Source: Actinacidiphila yeochonensis CN732 (GTDB lineage: Bacteria; Actinomycetota; Actinomycetes; Streptomycetales; Streptomycetaceae). From it: 64,000 bases of DNA. Made by a program: the position numbers and the translations under genes. The first letter of the stretch is position 1; each line of letters begins with the position of its first letter. The stretch spans positions 1,178,001 to 1,242,000 of the forward strand of contig NZ_JQNR01000004.1 of assembly GCF_000745345.1 (NCBI RefSeq), read 5' to 3'. Positions 28,397 through 37,380 of this stretch are shown here, one piece after another. A model generated the notes under the pieces. That model was not told the origin of the DNA and ran no database searches. It saw only the letters and a list, made by a program, of their open reading frames with translations.

Positions 28397-29239
28397 ATGT
28401 CCGTCCACGGGGTCGACGTCGCCTCGTACCAGCCCACCGACTTCGCCACCTCCGGCCAGGACTTCGCCTTCGTCAAGGCCACCGAGGGCACCAGCTACGT
28501 CAACCCCCACCACGCCGGGCAGGCCGCGCACGCGCGAGCCGCGGGCCTGGTCGTCGGGCACTACCACTTCGCACGGCCCGGCTCGGCGGCGGAGCAGGCG
28601 GCGTACTTCCTCAAGCACGCCGCCGCGAAGGCCGGCGACCTGCTCGCCCTGGACTGGGAGGACGCCGACGTGTCCGGCTCCGCCAAGGACACGCTGCTGC
28701 GGCAGATCCAGCACGAGGCAGCCGGCCACCGCGTCCTGCTCTACTGCAACCGCGAGTTCTGGCTTCAGTACGACAAGACGAGTTTCTGCGGCGACGGCCT
28801 GTGGATCGCCGACCCCTCGGCCTCCGCCGGGCACCCCCGCGTCGAACACTCCTGGACCCTCCACCAGTACGGCGAGAGCGGCGGCCTGGACCGCAACCTC
28901 GGCGCCTTCGCGTCCAAGGCCGCGCTGACCTCCTGGGCGGCGAAGAAACCGGCCTCCGACGGCACCCCGCACTACGTGCCGTTCCCCGGCTCGGACTGGT
29001 TCACCGCCGGACGTCGCTCGCCCGTGGTCGCCGCGATGCACAGCCGGCTGGTCGCCGTCGGCTGCGACCACTACCACTCCAGCAGCAACAAGGACGTCAT
29101 CGGCTCCGGGGACGTCGCCTCCTACGAGGCATGGCAGCGCAAGTACAGCACCCAGCACGACAAGGGCTGGACCGGTGCCGCGCTGAAGTGGCCGCCGGGA
29201 AAGGAGAGCTGGGACGCCCTGCACGTCCCCGAGAGCTGA
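28397..29239 (+). CDS. GH25 muramidase without an evident signal peptide
   Basis: 280 residues, ATG 28397 with GGAGG at good spacing. The GH25 active-site elements are GVDVASYQ (Asp), KATEGTSYVNP and LLALDWEDAD (Asp/Glu pair). After the barrel (about residue 190) a C-terminal module, FPGSDWFTAGRRSPVVAAMH, resembles the wall-binding part of phage-type endolysins. The protein begins directly with the catalytic strand and has no secretion signal, unlike typical secreted streptomycete GH25 enzymes. It sits 10 bases after a DUF4232 lipoprotein gene. It should cleave between MurNAc and GlcNAc of peptidoglycan if it reaches the wall. Confidence 0.87.
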   Translation: MSVHGVDVASYQPTDFATSGQDFAFVKATEGTSYVNPHHAGQAAHARAAGLVVGHYHFARPGSAAEQAAYFLKHAAAKAGDLLALDWEDADVSGSAKDTLLRQIQHEAAGHRVLLYCNREFWLQYDKTSFCGDGLWIADPSASAGHPRVEHSWTLHQYGESGGLDRNLGAFASKAALTSWAAKKPASDGTPHYVPFPGSDWFTAGRRSPVVAAMHSRLVAVGCDHYHSSSNKDVIGSGDVASYEAWQRKYSTQHDKGWTGAALKWPPGKESWDALHVPES

Positions 29240-29435
29240 CCGGCCGCCCGGCGCGGGCCACCGCCGGCACCCGGGCCGTATCCGTACGGTCCGATGGGTC
29301 GTCCGCCGGGGTCTCCGTCGGGACGTCCACCGGGTCCCGTCCGTACGGTCCACCCGGCCCGTCGTTCGCGGGCCGGGCGGGTGACAGCGGAGACGCACGC
29401 CGTTAGGCCGCGGGGCGACGGGGAACCCGCACCCC

Positions 29436-30468
29436 ATGGAGCCCGTCGAGGCGCTGGACCGCATCGCCTTCCTGCTGGAGCGCGCACTCGCCCCCACCTA
29501 CCGGGTGCGCGCCTTCCGCAACGCCGCGGAGGTCGTCGCCGCCCGCTCCCGCGCCGACGTCGAGCGGCTCGCCGCCACCGGACGGCTCACCACGCTCAAG
29601 GGCATCGGCAGGACCACCGCGGGGGTCATCACCGAGGCGTGCGCGGGCCGCACCCCCGGCTACCTCGCCGACCTGGAGCGCGAACAGGCCGACGCACTCC
29701 CCGAGGAGGCCGGCCGGCGGCTGCGGGCCGCGCTGCGCGGCGACTGCCACGTCCACTCCGACTGGTCCGACGGCGGCAGCCCCATCGAGGCCATGGCCCG
29801 CACCGCCCGCGACCTCGGCCACGACTGGATGGTGCTCACCGACCACAGCCCCCGGCTCAAGGTCGCCCGCGGCCTCACCGCCGACCGGCTGCTGCGCCAG
29901 CTCGACGTGGTGGCCGAGACCAACCAGCGGCTCGCCCCCTTCCGGGTGCTCACCGGCATCGAGTGCGACATCCTCGGCGACGGCTCGCTCGACCAGGACG
30001 ACGGCCTGCTCGACCGGCTCGACCTCGTCGTCGCCTCCGCCCACTCCGAACTGCGCATGCCGAAGGCGGAGTTCACCCGGCGGCTGGTCGCCGCGGCCGG
30101 CAACCCGCTGGTGGACGTGCTCGGCCACTGCACCAACCGGCTGATCGGCGAGGCCAGGCCGCGCCGCAGTCCGCCTTCGACGCCGAGCAGGTCTTCGCCG
30201 CGTGCGCCGCCGCGGGGACCGCCGTCGAGATCAACAGCAGCCCCACCGCCTCGACCCGCCCCGGCCGCTGCTCGCCCTCGCCCGCGACCTCGGCACGCTC
30301 TTCAGCGTCGACAGCGACGCCCACGCACCCGGCCAGCTCGACTGGCAGCGCCACGGCTGCGCCCGCGCGGAGGAGGCGGGCATCACGGCCGAACGGATCG
30401 TCACCACGTGGAGCGCCGACGAGGTGCTGCGCTGGACCGCCACCCGCACCGCGCCGGGCGGCGGCTGA
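29436..30468 (+). CDS. PHP-domain phosphoesterase with PolX-like N-terminus (two frameshifts)
   Basis: From ATG 29436 the first 85 residues form a helix-hairpin-helix region (LTTLKGIGRTTAGVITEA) like the front of PolX proteins. The PHP metal motifs follow: DCHVHSDWSDGG, VLTDHSPRL, GIECDIL, ASAHSEL and LGHCTNR. The sequence then changes frame near 30160 (QSAFDAEQVFAACAAAGTAV) and again at 30241-30244 (PHRLDPPRPLLALARDLG), ending LFSVDSDAHAPGQLDW...GGG at 30468. Two missing bases, the second in a C4 run, restore about 343 residues. Likely a metal-dependent phosphoesterase or nuclease in the cytoplasm. Confidence 0.78.
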
Positions 30469-30729
30469 CCCGGCCCGCGTCCCGCCGCCCCCGCGGCAGC
30501 CGTCACAGGCTCAGCGGCAGATCAGATCCCCTACCGGCGCAGTCCGGGACAGGAACGGGTGGTGGCCGACGTCCGGCGCATGGGGCCGCGGCCGCCCGCC
30601 GCCCGCATCTCGCCGTCCGCCACCCGTCTCCCGCCGAAGGCCGCCGTCCCTCCTGGCACCCTCCCGTAGCGCCGAAGCGGAGGCACACCGCCCCGGCGTC
30701 GACGCCGTCGGCCCGTACCCCGGCGAGCG

Positions 30730-31473
30730 TCAGCGGCGGCTCGCGCCCGTCAGCACCGCGCGGGCCGCCTCGACCAGCGCCGCGTTGTCCGGGGCCGGCG
30801 AGCCGTCCGGGAGCAGCAGGGTGTCCTCCAGGCCGATCCGGGTGTCCAGGCCGCGATCGGCGGCCAGCGCCAGCACCGGCCACGTGCCGCGCTCCTGGCC
30901 GTGCAGCAGCACCGGGCCGCGCCCCGCCGGCCTCAGATCCAGCGCCTCGATCCGCACGAGCAGGTCCTCGGCCGCCGCGACGGCCGCCTCGGCGTCCTCC
31001 GCGACCACCTCGGCCATGACCCGCAGCACACGGCGGGCCCGCGGCCACGCCCGGAGCCGTTCGGGAGCGCCGGTCCCGGAGAACAGCCCGGCCTCCACCC
31101 CGATCCGGGCCTCCAGCAGCGCGTCGGCCACCAACTCGGCGCCCTCCTCGTGCCAGTTCACCGACGCGTGGTCGGGCAGCACCGACCACGAGCGCACCAG
31201 CGCCGCCCGGCGTTCGGGGTCGGCTTCCGTCCAGGCGCCCGTCGTCACGCCGATCGGGACCCCCGGGGCCGACGCGCGCACCGCGGCGACGGCGGCGTCG
31301 ACGTGGACGGCCGCCAACGTGTCGGCGCCGTCCGCGTTTTTGGGATGGATGTGGATGGAGCGGGCACCGGCGGCGACGGCCGCCGCTGCCGCGTCGCCGA
31401 GCTGCTGCGGGGTCACCGGCAGCACCGGGCACGCGTGTTGTGTTCTCGCGCCGTTCAGGCAGACCTGGAGCAT
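30730..31473 (-). CDS. BKACE family (beta-keto acid cleavage) protein
   Basis: 247 residues from ATG 31473, beginning MLQVCLNGARTQHACPVLPV. The metal-binding HIHPK of strand 2, GVTTGAW and NWHEEGAELVADALL match the 3-keto-5-aminohexanoate cleavage (BKACE) family, which uses acetyl-CoA and zinc to cleave beta-keto acids. It is shorter than the usual 270-310 residues and the substrate pocket is not assignable. The second metal histidine may lie in NWHEEG or in VLLHGQE. No lysine-degradation genes are nearby. The frame runs upstream to 31755 without domain content. Confidence 0.75.
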   Translation of the reverse strand: MLQVCLNGARTQHACPVLPVTPQQLGDAAAAAVAAGARSIHIHPKNADGADTLAAVHVDAAVAAVRASAPGVPIGVTTGAWTEADPERRAALVRSWSVLPDHASVNWHEEGAELVADALLEARIGVEAGLFSGTGAPERLRAWPRARRVLRVMAEVVAEDAEAAVAAAEDLLVRIEALDLRPAGRGPVLLHGQERGTWPVLALAADRGLDTRIGLEDTLLLPDGSPAPDNAALVEAARAVLTGASRR

Positions 31474-31767
31474 GGCGTGATCATCCCAGCCCCCGCCCGG
31501 AAGCGGCCCCGTCGAGCACCGCGGAATGCTGTCGTGTTCCGCCGAACGGGTGACATCGGAGGGTCGACCGCGAACGTCGGAAGCCGGGCCGGGAGCGGAG
31601 CGGACCGGGGCCGGGCCTGAGCGGGATGGTGAGCGGAGTCGGAGTCGGAGTCGGGGTTGGAGCCGGGAGCCGGGTCGGTGCGTCGGGCGGCGGGGCCAGG
31701 CGGCGGGCAGGCGGCGGACCCGGCCGACGAGCAGCCGGGTCCGCCTCATGCGCACGGTCCGTACGGG

Positions 31768-33852
31768 TCAGGTGGTCGTGCAGACCGTGCCGTTCAGGGT
31801 GAAGACGGTCGGCGACGGGTAGGCGCCGTTGTTGGAGCCGGTGAAGCCGAAGTCCGCTGAGTTGCCGCCGTTCGCGGCCAGGGTGCCGTTCCAGTCCACC
31901 GGGGTGGCCACCACGGTCTGGCCGCTCTGGGTGACGTTCGCGTTCCAGAACCCGGTCACCTTCTCGTCGGCGCCCGCCGGGAAGGAGAACGCCAGCGTCC
32001 AGCCGGTGATCGGGTTCGGGCCGGTGTCGGTGACGTTCACGTCGGCGTTGAAGCCGTTGCCCCAGCCGCCGGTGAGCTTGTACGACACCCGGCAGCCGGA
32101 CTGCTGCGGGGTACTGGTGCGCACCGTGACCGGGGCCGAGGGGCGCGAGAGCCGTCCTGCGGAGTCCCGGGCCAGCACGTTCCACGTGTAGGTGGTGCCG
32201 GGCGTCAGGTTGTGCACCGTCACCGAGGAGCCGGTGGTGCCGGCCAGCAGCTCACTTGTGATGCCGTTCTGCCGGTACACCTCGTACCGGTCGGCCGTAC
32301 CGCCGGAGGAGGGCGTCCACGAGACGGTGGCGGACGTGTCGTCGGACGCCGTCACGGTGGGTGTGCCGGGCGCCGACAGCGCCGACTGCGAGCCGGTCGC
32401 CGGGTGCAGGGTCAGCGTGGTCAGCGAGTACGGCGGCAGCGTCGCGGAGGTGGTGTCGGCCGTGGTCGTGGTGGTGATCGAGGACGCCTGGTCCAGGTAG
32501 GAGTCGACCTGGGCGGAGGTGGTGGCGGGGGTGTAGCCGTTGTAGTGGAACGCCACCTGCTGGGCGTTCTTCGGGTCCTTGTTGATCAGCAGCACGCTCA
32601 GGTCGCCGTCGGCCCGCCGCACCGCGTGCGCGGCCACCAGCGCGTTGTCCGTTGCCGCGCCGACCAGTTGGTCGCCCGGGCGGCCGAGCCTGCTGAGCAT
32701 CTGGATCGCGTAGTACGTGGGGAACGGCGTGTTGAGCGCGGGCTCGCAGACGCTGCCGACGCAGGTGCCGCTGGAGAGGATGCCGTAGTCCTGGTAGTCG
32801 GTGGCGCCGTCGGGCGCGGTGCTGATCGTGGTCGGGCCGTTGTGCGTGTCCCACCAGTCGACGGTGAACACCCCGCTCTGCAGTGCCGTCAGGGTGGCGT
32901 CCGCGCCGAACAGGGCGTCCGGCTGGGTGTCCTCGTCCACGTTGGAGTTCAGCTCGGTCATCGCGACCGGCAGGTTCCCGGCCCCGCCCTGCACCAACTG
33001 GTCCTTCAATTGCGCGAGTTCACCGGCGAGCTGGGTCGGGGTGGTCAGCATCCCGGCGGCGTCCGAGCCGCCCGGGTACCAGTGGACGATCACGAAGTCG
33101 GCGTGCTTGGCCACGAGCGGGATGACCGTGTGGTTCCAGTCCGCGCTCTCGCCCGAGGCCATCGCGCCGTCCGGCCAGTTGCCCGGCAGCGTCAGCACCG
33201 CGCCGATCTTGATGCTGGGGTCGACCGCCTTCATGGCGGTGGCGTAGTCGGCGAGGTTGGTCGCGTAGGCGGTGGGGGAGGTGTCGGCGTGGTCGTCGGT
33301 CTCCCAGCCCGAGCCGTAGTGGCCGTTGCCGTAGAGCTCGTTGCCGATCTCCCAGTACTTCGCCCCGTACCCCTTGGTGACGTTGGCGTAGCGCACCCAG
33401 TCCGCCGCCTCCTGGGGCGTGCCGGAGCCGTAGTTGGCGATCAGGATCGGCTGCGCGCCGACCTTCTGGACGGTGCCCATGAACGAGTCGAAGTCGGTTC
33501 CGGGCGCCACGTACCCGCCCGGCGCGGTGTTGTCCTCCCAGTGGTAGCTGTCGCCGTAGCTCCCGCCGGGGTAGCGCAGCATGCCCACGTCGGCCGACGT
33601 GATCAGGTCCTGCACCTGGGGGACGTTCATCTGGGAGTCCCACACGGCGCTGTTGAGGCCGTAGGCGGTGCTGGGGATGGTGCCGAAGCCCTCGTTCGCG
33701 TTGACGGTCACGTCGACCGGAGCCGGCGCCGGGTCGGCCGCGGCGGCCCTGCCGCCGCCCGCGAGCAGGGCGGCGCCGAGCGCGGCCGCCGCGGTACCGG
33801 CGGCCAGCCGCCGCCGCAGCCGCCCGGCGGCCGGATGTCTGTGGACGAACAC
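31768..33852 (-). CDS. Secreted clan GH-A glycoside hydrolase with FN3 and CBM2
   Basis: 694 residues from GTG 33852. A signal peptide (about residues 1-40, ending GRAAAA) precedes a TIM-barrel catalytic region with YWEIGNELYG (acid/base Glu in an NE motif) and VAMTELNSN (nucleophile candidate). The barrel resembles alpha-L-arabinofuranosidases of the GH51 type but I cannot fix the family. An FN3 domain (about residues 490-590) and a C-terminal CBM2 cellulose-binding module follow (GCRVSYKLTGGWGNGFNADV, FNGTVC-type closing cysteine). A perfect CebR-type box lies 95 bases upstream, so expression is probably induced by cello-oligosaccharides. Likely role: trimming hemicellulose attached to cellulose. 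Confidence 0.85.
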   Translation of the reverse strand: MFVHRHPAAGRLRRRLAAGTAAAALGAALLAGGGRAAAADPAPAPVDVTVNANEGFGTIPSTAYGLNSAVWDSQMNVPQVQDLITSADVGMLRYPGGSYGDSYHWEDNTAPGGYVAPGTDFDSFMGTVQKVGAQPILIANYGSGTPQEAADWVRYANVTKGYGAKYWEIGNELYGNGHYGSGWETDDHADTSPTAYATNLADYATAMKAVDPSIKIGAVLTLPGNWPDGAMASGESADWNHTVIPLVAKHADFVIVHWYPGGSDAAGMLTTPTQLAGELAQLKDQLVQGGAGNLPVAMTELNSNVDEDTQPDALFGADATLTALQSGVFTVDWWDTHNGPTTISTAPDGATDYQDYGILSSGTCVGSVCEPALNTPFPTYYAIQMLSRLGRPGDQLVGAATDNALVAAHAVRRADGDLSVLLINKDPKNAQQVAFHYNGYTPATTSAQVDSYLDQASSITTTTTADTTSATLPPYSLTTLTLHPATGSQSALSAPGTPTVTASDDTSATVSWTPSSGGTADRYEVYRQNGITSELLAGTTGSSVTVHNLTPGTTYTWNVLARDSAGRLSRPSAPVTVRTSTPQQSGCRVSYKLTGGWGNGFNADVNVTDTGPNPITGWTLAFSFPAGADEKVTGFWNANVTQSGQTVVATPVDWNGTLAANGGNSADFGFTGSNNGAYPSPTVFTLNGTVCTTT

Positions 33853-34315
33853 GGAGTTCTCACCTTCAGGAGGCGGACGTGGGGGAGTGCGTGGATCTGT
33901 TCCGTGTACGAACCCGAACCGGCCGCGGCATGGGGACCACGGCGGCGTGGGAGCGCTCCCATATTTGGACCGCGGAGTCTGGATGTCAATGGGTGCGACG
34001 GGCGCGGCGGCTGTGCGGAGCTGAGACGGAAGGAGCATCCAAGAGGTGCGTGGCGGAGCGGACCGAGGTGGGTGCGGAGCCGATCGGTGGGCCGGCCGTC
34101 CGGCGCGCCGGGGGCCGCCGGCGGGGCGCGTCGTACCGTATGCCCCCGCGTCGGGACGGGCATCGATCCCGAGAGGGTTCGAGGGGGACCGCGGCGCGCC
34201 GCTGCCGTTCCCTGCCGCGCCCAGCCCGGTGAACACCGCCAGGCCGCTGTGCGCCTGGGTCCCGCTCCGGGCTTCGGGAGTGGCGGGACCGCGAGCGCGG
34301 CGGGAGGATGGCGGC
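33853..34315. other. Divergent intergenic region carrying a CebR-type box
   Basis: 463 bases between the CBM2 glycosidase and the DUF4184 gene. Apart from the 14-bp palindrome at 33948 I see no gene or repeat. Confidence 0.55.
33948..33961. promoter_or_regulatory. CebR box, perfect 14-bp palindrome
   Basis: TGGGAGCGCTCCCA matches the published binding site of CebR, the LacI-family cellobiose/cellotriose-responsive repressor of cellulolytic genes in Streptomyces. It lies 95 bases before the start of the CBM2-containing glycosidase. The cebR gene itself is not in the window. Confidence 0.85.
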
Positions 34316-35284
34316 GTGCCGTTCACGCTGAGCCACCCCGCCGCCGTCCTGCCGTTCCTGCGGGCGGGGCGGGCCCGAGGACCCTGGATCGGGTCCGCGC
34401 TGGCGGCCGGGTCGATCGCGCCGGACGTGCCGTTCTTCGCCGACTCGCTGGTGCGCGGCACCTACGGGTTCGGGCGGGTGACGCACAGCGTGTGGGGGGT
34501 GCCCACGGTGGACGTGGCGATCGCCGCGGCCCTCGCGGCCGCCTGGCACGGGCTGCTGCGCGAACCGCTGACGGCGCTGCTCCCGGGGCGGTGGGCCGAC
34601 GCCGCCGACGCGCTGACCGCCCCGGCCGGGCGCCCCTTCGACGCCCGAGCGGCCGGCTGGTTCGCCGTCTCGGCCGCGGTGGGCGCCGCGACCCACGTGG
34701 GGTGGGACGCGTTCACCCACGGCGGCCGGCTGGGCGAACGGCTGCTGCCGGTACTCGGGGCCACCGTGCACGGGATGCCGCTCTACTCCCTGCTCCAGTA
34801 CGGCTGCTCCGCCGCGGCCCTCGGCCTGCTCGGCTGGTACGTGCCGCACGCGCTGCGGAGGGCGGACCCGGCGGGGTCGAAGGGTCGTACGGTCGGCGCG
34901 ACATCGGGGGAGCGGGCCGCAACGAACCGGATTGGAAAGTCACATGACGGCATGTCAGGTGGTGTGGAACCCGAGGACGGCGCGGGCGAGGGTGTCGGGC
35001 GGGAGCCCTGGGGCGCGGCGGGCGGGCGGACGCCCCGCCGCAGGACGCGGCTGTCCGGGCGCGGGCGGGCCGCGGTCGCCGCGCTGGTGGCCGCCGCGGC
35101 GGTGGCGGGCGCCGCACAGCGCGTGGCCGGGTGGACCACCGGCCCGCTCTCCCGGGCCCGCCCTCTGGACCTCGTGCCCCTGGTGGCGTTCGGCGGCGGA
35201 GCGGGAACGGCGGTCGGCCTGGGCTGTTACGCCGTCGCCGTCCGGCTGCGCGACGCCTGCCGGCCATCGGAACAGGCTGGGTGA
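34316..35284 (+). CDS. DUF4184 family membrane protein
   Basis: 322 residues from GTG 34316, GGGAGGATG upstream. It begins MPFTLSHPAAVLPFLRAGRA, the DUF4184 signature, with SIAPDVPFFA, THSVWG and ATHVGWDAFTHGG, where His/Asp residues resemble a membrane metal-dependent hydrolase site. Hydrophobic segments alternate with short loops; near residue 195-235 a soluble acidic stretch (SGGVEPEDGAGEG) interrupts, followed by two more membrane helices. Function unknown. The frame runs upstream to 34046 but only the GTG has a ribosome-binding site. Confidence 0.82.
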   Translation: MPFTLSHPAAVLPFLRAGRARGPWIGSALAAGSIAPDVPFFADSLVRGTYGFGRVTHSVWGVPTVDVAIAAALAAAWHGLLREPLTALLPGRWADAADALTAPAGRPFDARAAGWFAVSAAVGAATHVGWDAFTHGGRLGERLLPVLGATVHGMPLYSLLQYGCSAAALGLLGWYVPHALRRADPAGSKGRTVGATSGERAATNRIGKSHDGMSGGVEPEDGAGEGVGREPWGAAGGRTPRRRTRLSGRGRAAVAALVAAAAVAGAAQRVAGWTTGPLSRARPLDLVPLVAFGGGAGTAVGLGCYAVAVRLRDACRPSEQAG

Positions 35285-36020
35285 CCCGGTGCCGTCGTGA
35301 CCCGGTGCCGTTCCTGGGCGGCGGGCGCCGCACGCCGCGGCGCGCAGGTCGGACGGACGGCGCCGGTCGTCAGGCATGGGCGTGGCGCTCGGCGTTCCGT
35401 CCGCCGAAGCACCGCGAGGTGGTGCGGAGATGCCCTGCGGACCTGTCGGGCTCGTGCGGGCTCTGGCCGATCCGGCTGCCGGCGCGCTCTCCCCCACCCC
35501 GGCTGGGTGCTGTGGGTACTGCGGTACTGCGGAACTCCGCGGGGGAGGACCGTGCAGGGGGAGTGGCCGGTGTCCTGGCCAGCGGGTCTGCCCGGTGGTC
35601 GGCTGTCCTGGCGCCCCCAGGGCCCTGCGCCTGGGAGCTCTGGATCAGCGGGCGAGGTTCACCCGTTCGGCGTGGCATGGAGGGGGGAGGCGGGGGCAGG
35701 TGACGCAGTGCACGGGGTCGGCGGCAGGTCTTCGCCGTCGCAGCGCTCGGGAAAGCACGCCGTGTGGAGAGCCGTCGGACACCCGGCTCCGGTCCAGTCG
35801 GAGCGGGGTGTCCGACGGCACGTCAGGAATACGGCACACGGCAGGGGTTCGAGCGTAGGGCGGCCGGTTCGGCTGAACCGGCACGCGGGCTGACAGCCGA
35901 CGCGCTCCAGTCGTGGCGACGGGCGTCTCTGACGGAATGTCACCCTTTCAGTGGATAACGACATATGCGATGCAAGCGGTATACCTGGGGGCAATTCACC
36001 GAAGGCTCAGGAGGCTTCGC
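35285..36020. other. Gene-poor region with long inverted repeats
   Basis: 736 bases in which all frames look like composition artefacts. It holds a 21-bp stem (35771-35819), a perfect 8-bp stem GCCGGTTC/GAACCGGC at 35863-35882, and a short tandem TACTGCGG near 35518. The last 90 bases are less GC-rich (TATGCGATGC, GTATACC) and probably hold the promoter of the gene at 36021. Confidence 0.55.
35771..35819. repeat. 21-bp inverted repeat with 7-base loop
   Basis: Arms 35771-35791 and 35799-35819 pair at 20 of 21 positions around loop GTCCAGT. No gene ends immediately before it, so it is not an obvious terminator. It could be a structured RNA or a miniature-element remnant. Confidence 0.7.
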
Positions 36021-36497
36021 ATGTCCCCCTTCCGCAAGCACGCGACCCGCCTCTCCTTCGCGGTGATGCCGCTGGCCGCCGCGCTCGTCGCCGCGCCCGC
36101 CGCGGCCCACACCACCGGCGCCGACTCCCCAGCCGCGGCGACCGCCGTCCAGACGGCCGCCACCGGCTCGCCGAAGGGGCCCACCGCCACCCACACGACC
36201 GGCGCCGACCTCTCCGGCACGCCCGCCGTGTCCGCGGCTCCGTCGGTATCCGCCGCGCCGGCCACGATCCTCGACTGCACCACGTGGATTCACAACAACG
36301 ACCCCCTGACCGGCGGGGTGGACTGCACCAACCGCTCGGCCGGCCCGGTCACCTTCCACGCCGACATCATCTGCGGCCTGGCCCCGGACGTGACAGGCGA
36401 CTCGGTCACCATCCAGCCGGGCGAGGTCGGCGAGTCCTCCGGGCACTGCGCCTTCTACAGCACGGGTATCGGCGGTATCGGCTGGACCGTCGAATAG
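36021..36497 (+). CDS. Small secreted cysteine-containing protein
   Basis: 158 residues, ATG 36021 with a strong CTCAGGAGG site. A signal peptide (FRKHATRLSFAVMPLAAALV...AAAH) is followed by an Ala/Thr/Ser/Pro linker containing HTTGAD twice (about residues 31 and 58). The C-terminal domain begins LDCTTWIHNNDP and has four cysteines, likely two disulfides (DC, DC, IIC, HC), ending GIGGIGWTVE. I do not recognise the family. It is expected extracellularly. Alone between gene-poor DNA and a convergent MarR gene. Confidence 0.75.
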   Translation: MSPFRKHATRLSFAVMPLAAALVAAPAAAHTTGADSPAAATAVQTAATGSPKGPTATHTTGADLSGTPAVSAAPSVSAAPATILDCTTWIHNNDPLTGGVDCTNRSAGPVTFHADIICGLAPDVTGDSVTIQPGEVGESSGHCAFYSTGIGGIGWTVE

Positions 36498-36533
36498 TCC
36501 GACGCCCCGTGCCGGACCCACGGAGCCCGGTCC

Positions 36534-37034
36534 TTACCAGCCCAGGCGTTCGCCCGGGGTGGGCCGGGCCTGCGGCTCGGACCCGGCGTCCGTGAAGGCG
36601 CGCAGCACGCGGACGAACCCGCGCCGCTGGGCCGCGGGCATCCGGGCCACGATGCGGGTGAGCTCGGCTCGGCGCCGCTCGGTCGCCCGGAGGACGGTGT
36701 CACGTCCGCGCTCGGTCAGCGCGATGACGCTCGCCCGGCGGTCGGCGGGCTCGGAGCCCCTGGCGACCATGCCGGCCGCCACCAGCCGGTCGATCATGCG
36801 CAGCGCCGTGGACGGCTGCACGTCCAACTCGTCGGCGAGTTGCGACAGGTTCAGCGAGCCCCGGGTGTACAGGGCGACGAGCATGCGGAACTGCGGCAGG
36901 GTGAGCGTCGCCGCCACCTCGGCCAGCGAGCGCGTGGAGACGGCGACGAGCAGCCGCGAGGCGGTGAGCAGCGCGCCCACCATCGCCTCGGCGTCGCGTT
37001 CGTCGTCGGACAGGTCGGGGAGTGCGGCGGCCAT
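36534..37034 (-). CDS. MarR-family transcriptional regulator
   Basis: 166 residues from ATG 37034. The winged HTH is visible: LTLPQFRMLVALYTRGSLNL, SQLADELDVQPSTALRMIDR, LVAAGMVARGSEPADRRASV (wing with the DRR motif), ALTERGRD. Such regulators usually repress neighbouring efflux or oxidative-stress genes. The divergent DUF899 gene is the nearest candidate target; the 346-base gap between them holds tandem repeats but no clear MarR dyad. Confidence 0.9.
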   Translation of the reverse strand: MAAALPDLSDDERDAEAMVGALLTASRLLVAVSTRSLAEVAATLTLPQFRMLVALYTRGSLNLSQLADELDVQPSTALRMIDRLVAAGMVARGSEPADRRASVIALTERGRDTVLRATERRRAELTRIVARMPAAQRRGFVRVLRAFTDAGSEPQARPTPGERLGW

Positions 37035-37122
37035 GCCTCTTTCTACCGCCTCCGGACGCGCCGGTGGACGGACTGTCCGTGGTCCGGTCGTCGGCCGTCA
37101 TGGGCCGTCCCGGCGCAGTTCC

Positions 37123-37164
37123 GCTGCTGGATGACGGCTGCTGGATTGCGGCTGCTGGATGCCG
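37123..37164. repeat. Three 14-bp tandem units
   Basis: GCTGCTGGATGACG, GCTGCTGGATTGCG and GCTGCTGGATGCCG follow directly. All three share the GCTGCTGGAT core. Confidence 0.85.
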
Positions 37165-37295
37165 GTCGCCGGCGGACGGCAGCACAGGGCCCGCGTCCCA
37201 CCCTCCCGCCGTGTCAGGAGGGCCGGCCCGGTCCAGGCGCGCTTCCGCGATGAGTTCTGGCGTCGTCGCGAGTCTGCTCCGGTGAGCGTCTGGAC

Positions 37296-37330
37296 GACGC
37301 GCGACGCGCGACGCGCGACGCACGACGCAC
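37296..37330. repeat. Five 7-bp tandem units GACGCGC/GACGCAC
   Basis: Three GACGCGC units are followed by two GACGCAC units, ending 50 bases before the DUF899 start. The array lies in the expected promoter or leader of that gene. Confidence 0.85.
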
Positions 37331-37380
37331 GGTGCAGGACGCGCGGCGCCGACCGGTACGAGACACCCACGGAGGACACC

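Larger units (their letters stand above)
37035..37380. other. Divergent intergenic region with two tandem repeats
   Basis: 346 bases between the MarR and DUF899 genes, containing three 14-bp units (37123-37164) and five 7-bp units (37296-37330). No gene is seen. Confidence 0.6.

Noticed and set aside
35297..35893. Several open frames in the gene-poor region
   Set aside because: All have shadow-like composition, no ribosome-binding site and no domain; both strands give equally open frames.
36534..37034. MarR as regulator of the carbohydrate island
   Set aside because: No dyad shared with the island was seen; the LacI at 62863 and the CebR box explain the carbohydrate promoters better.
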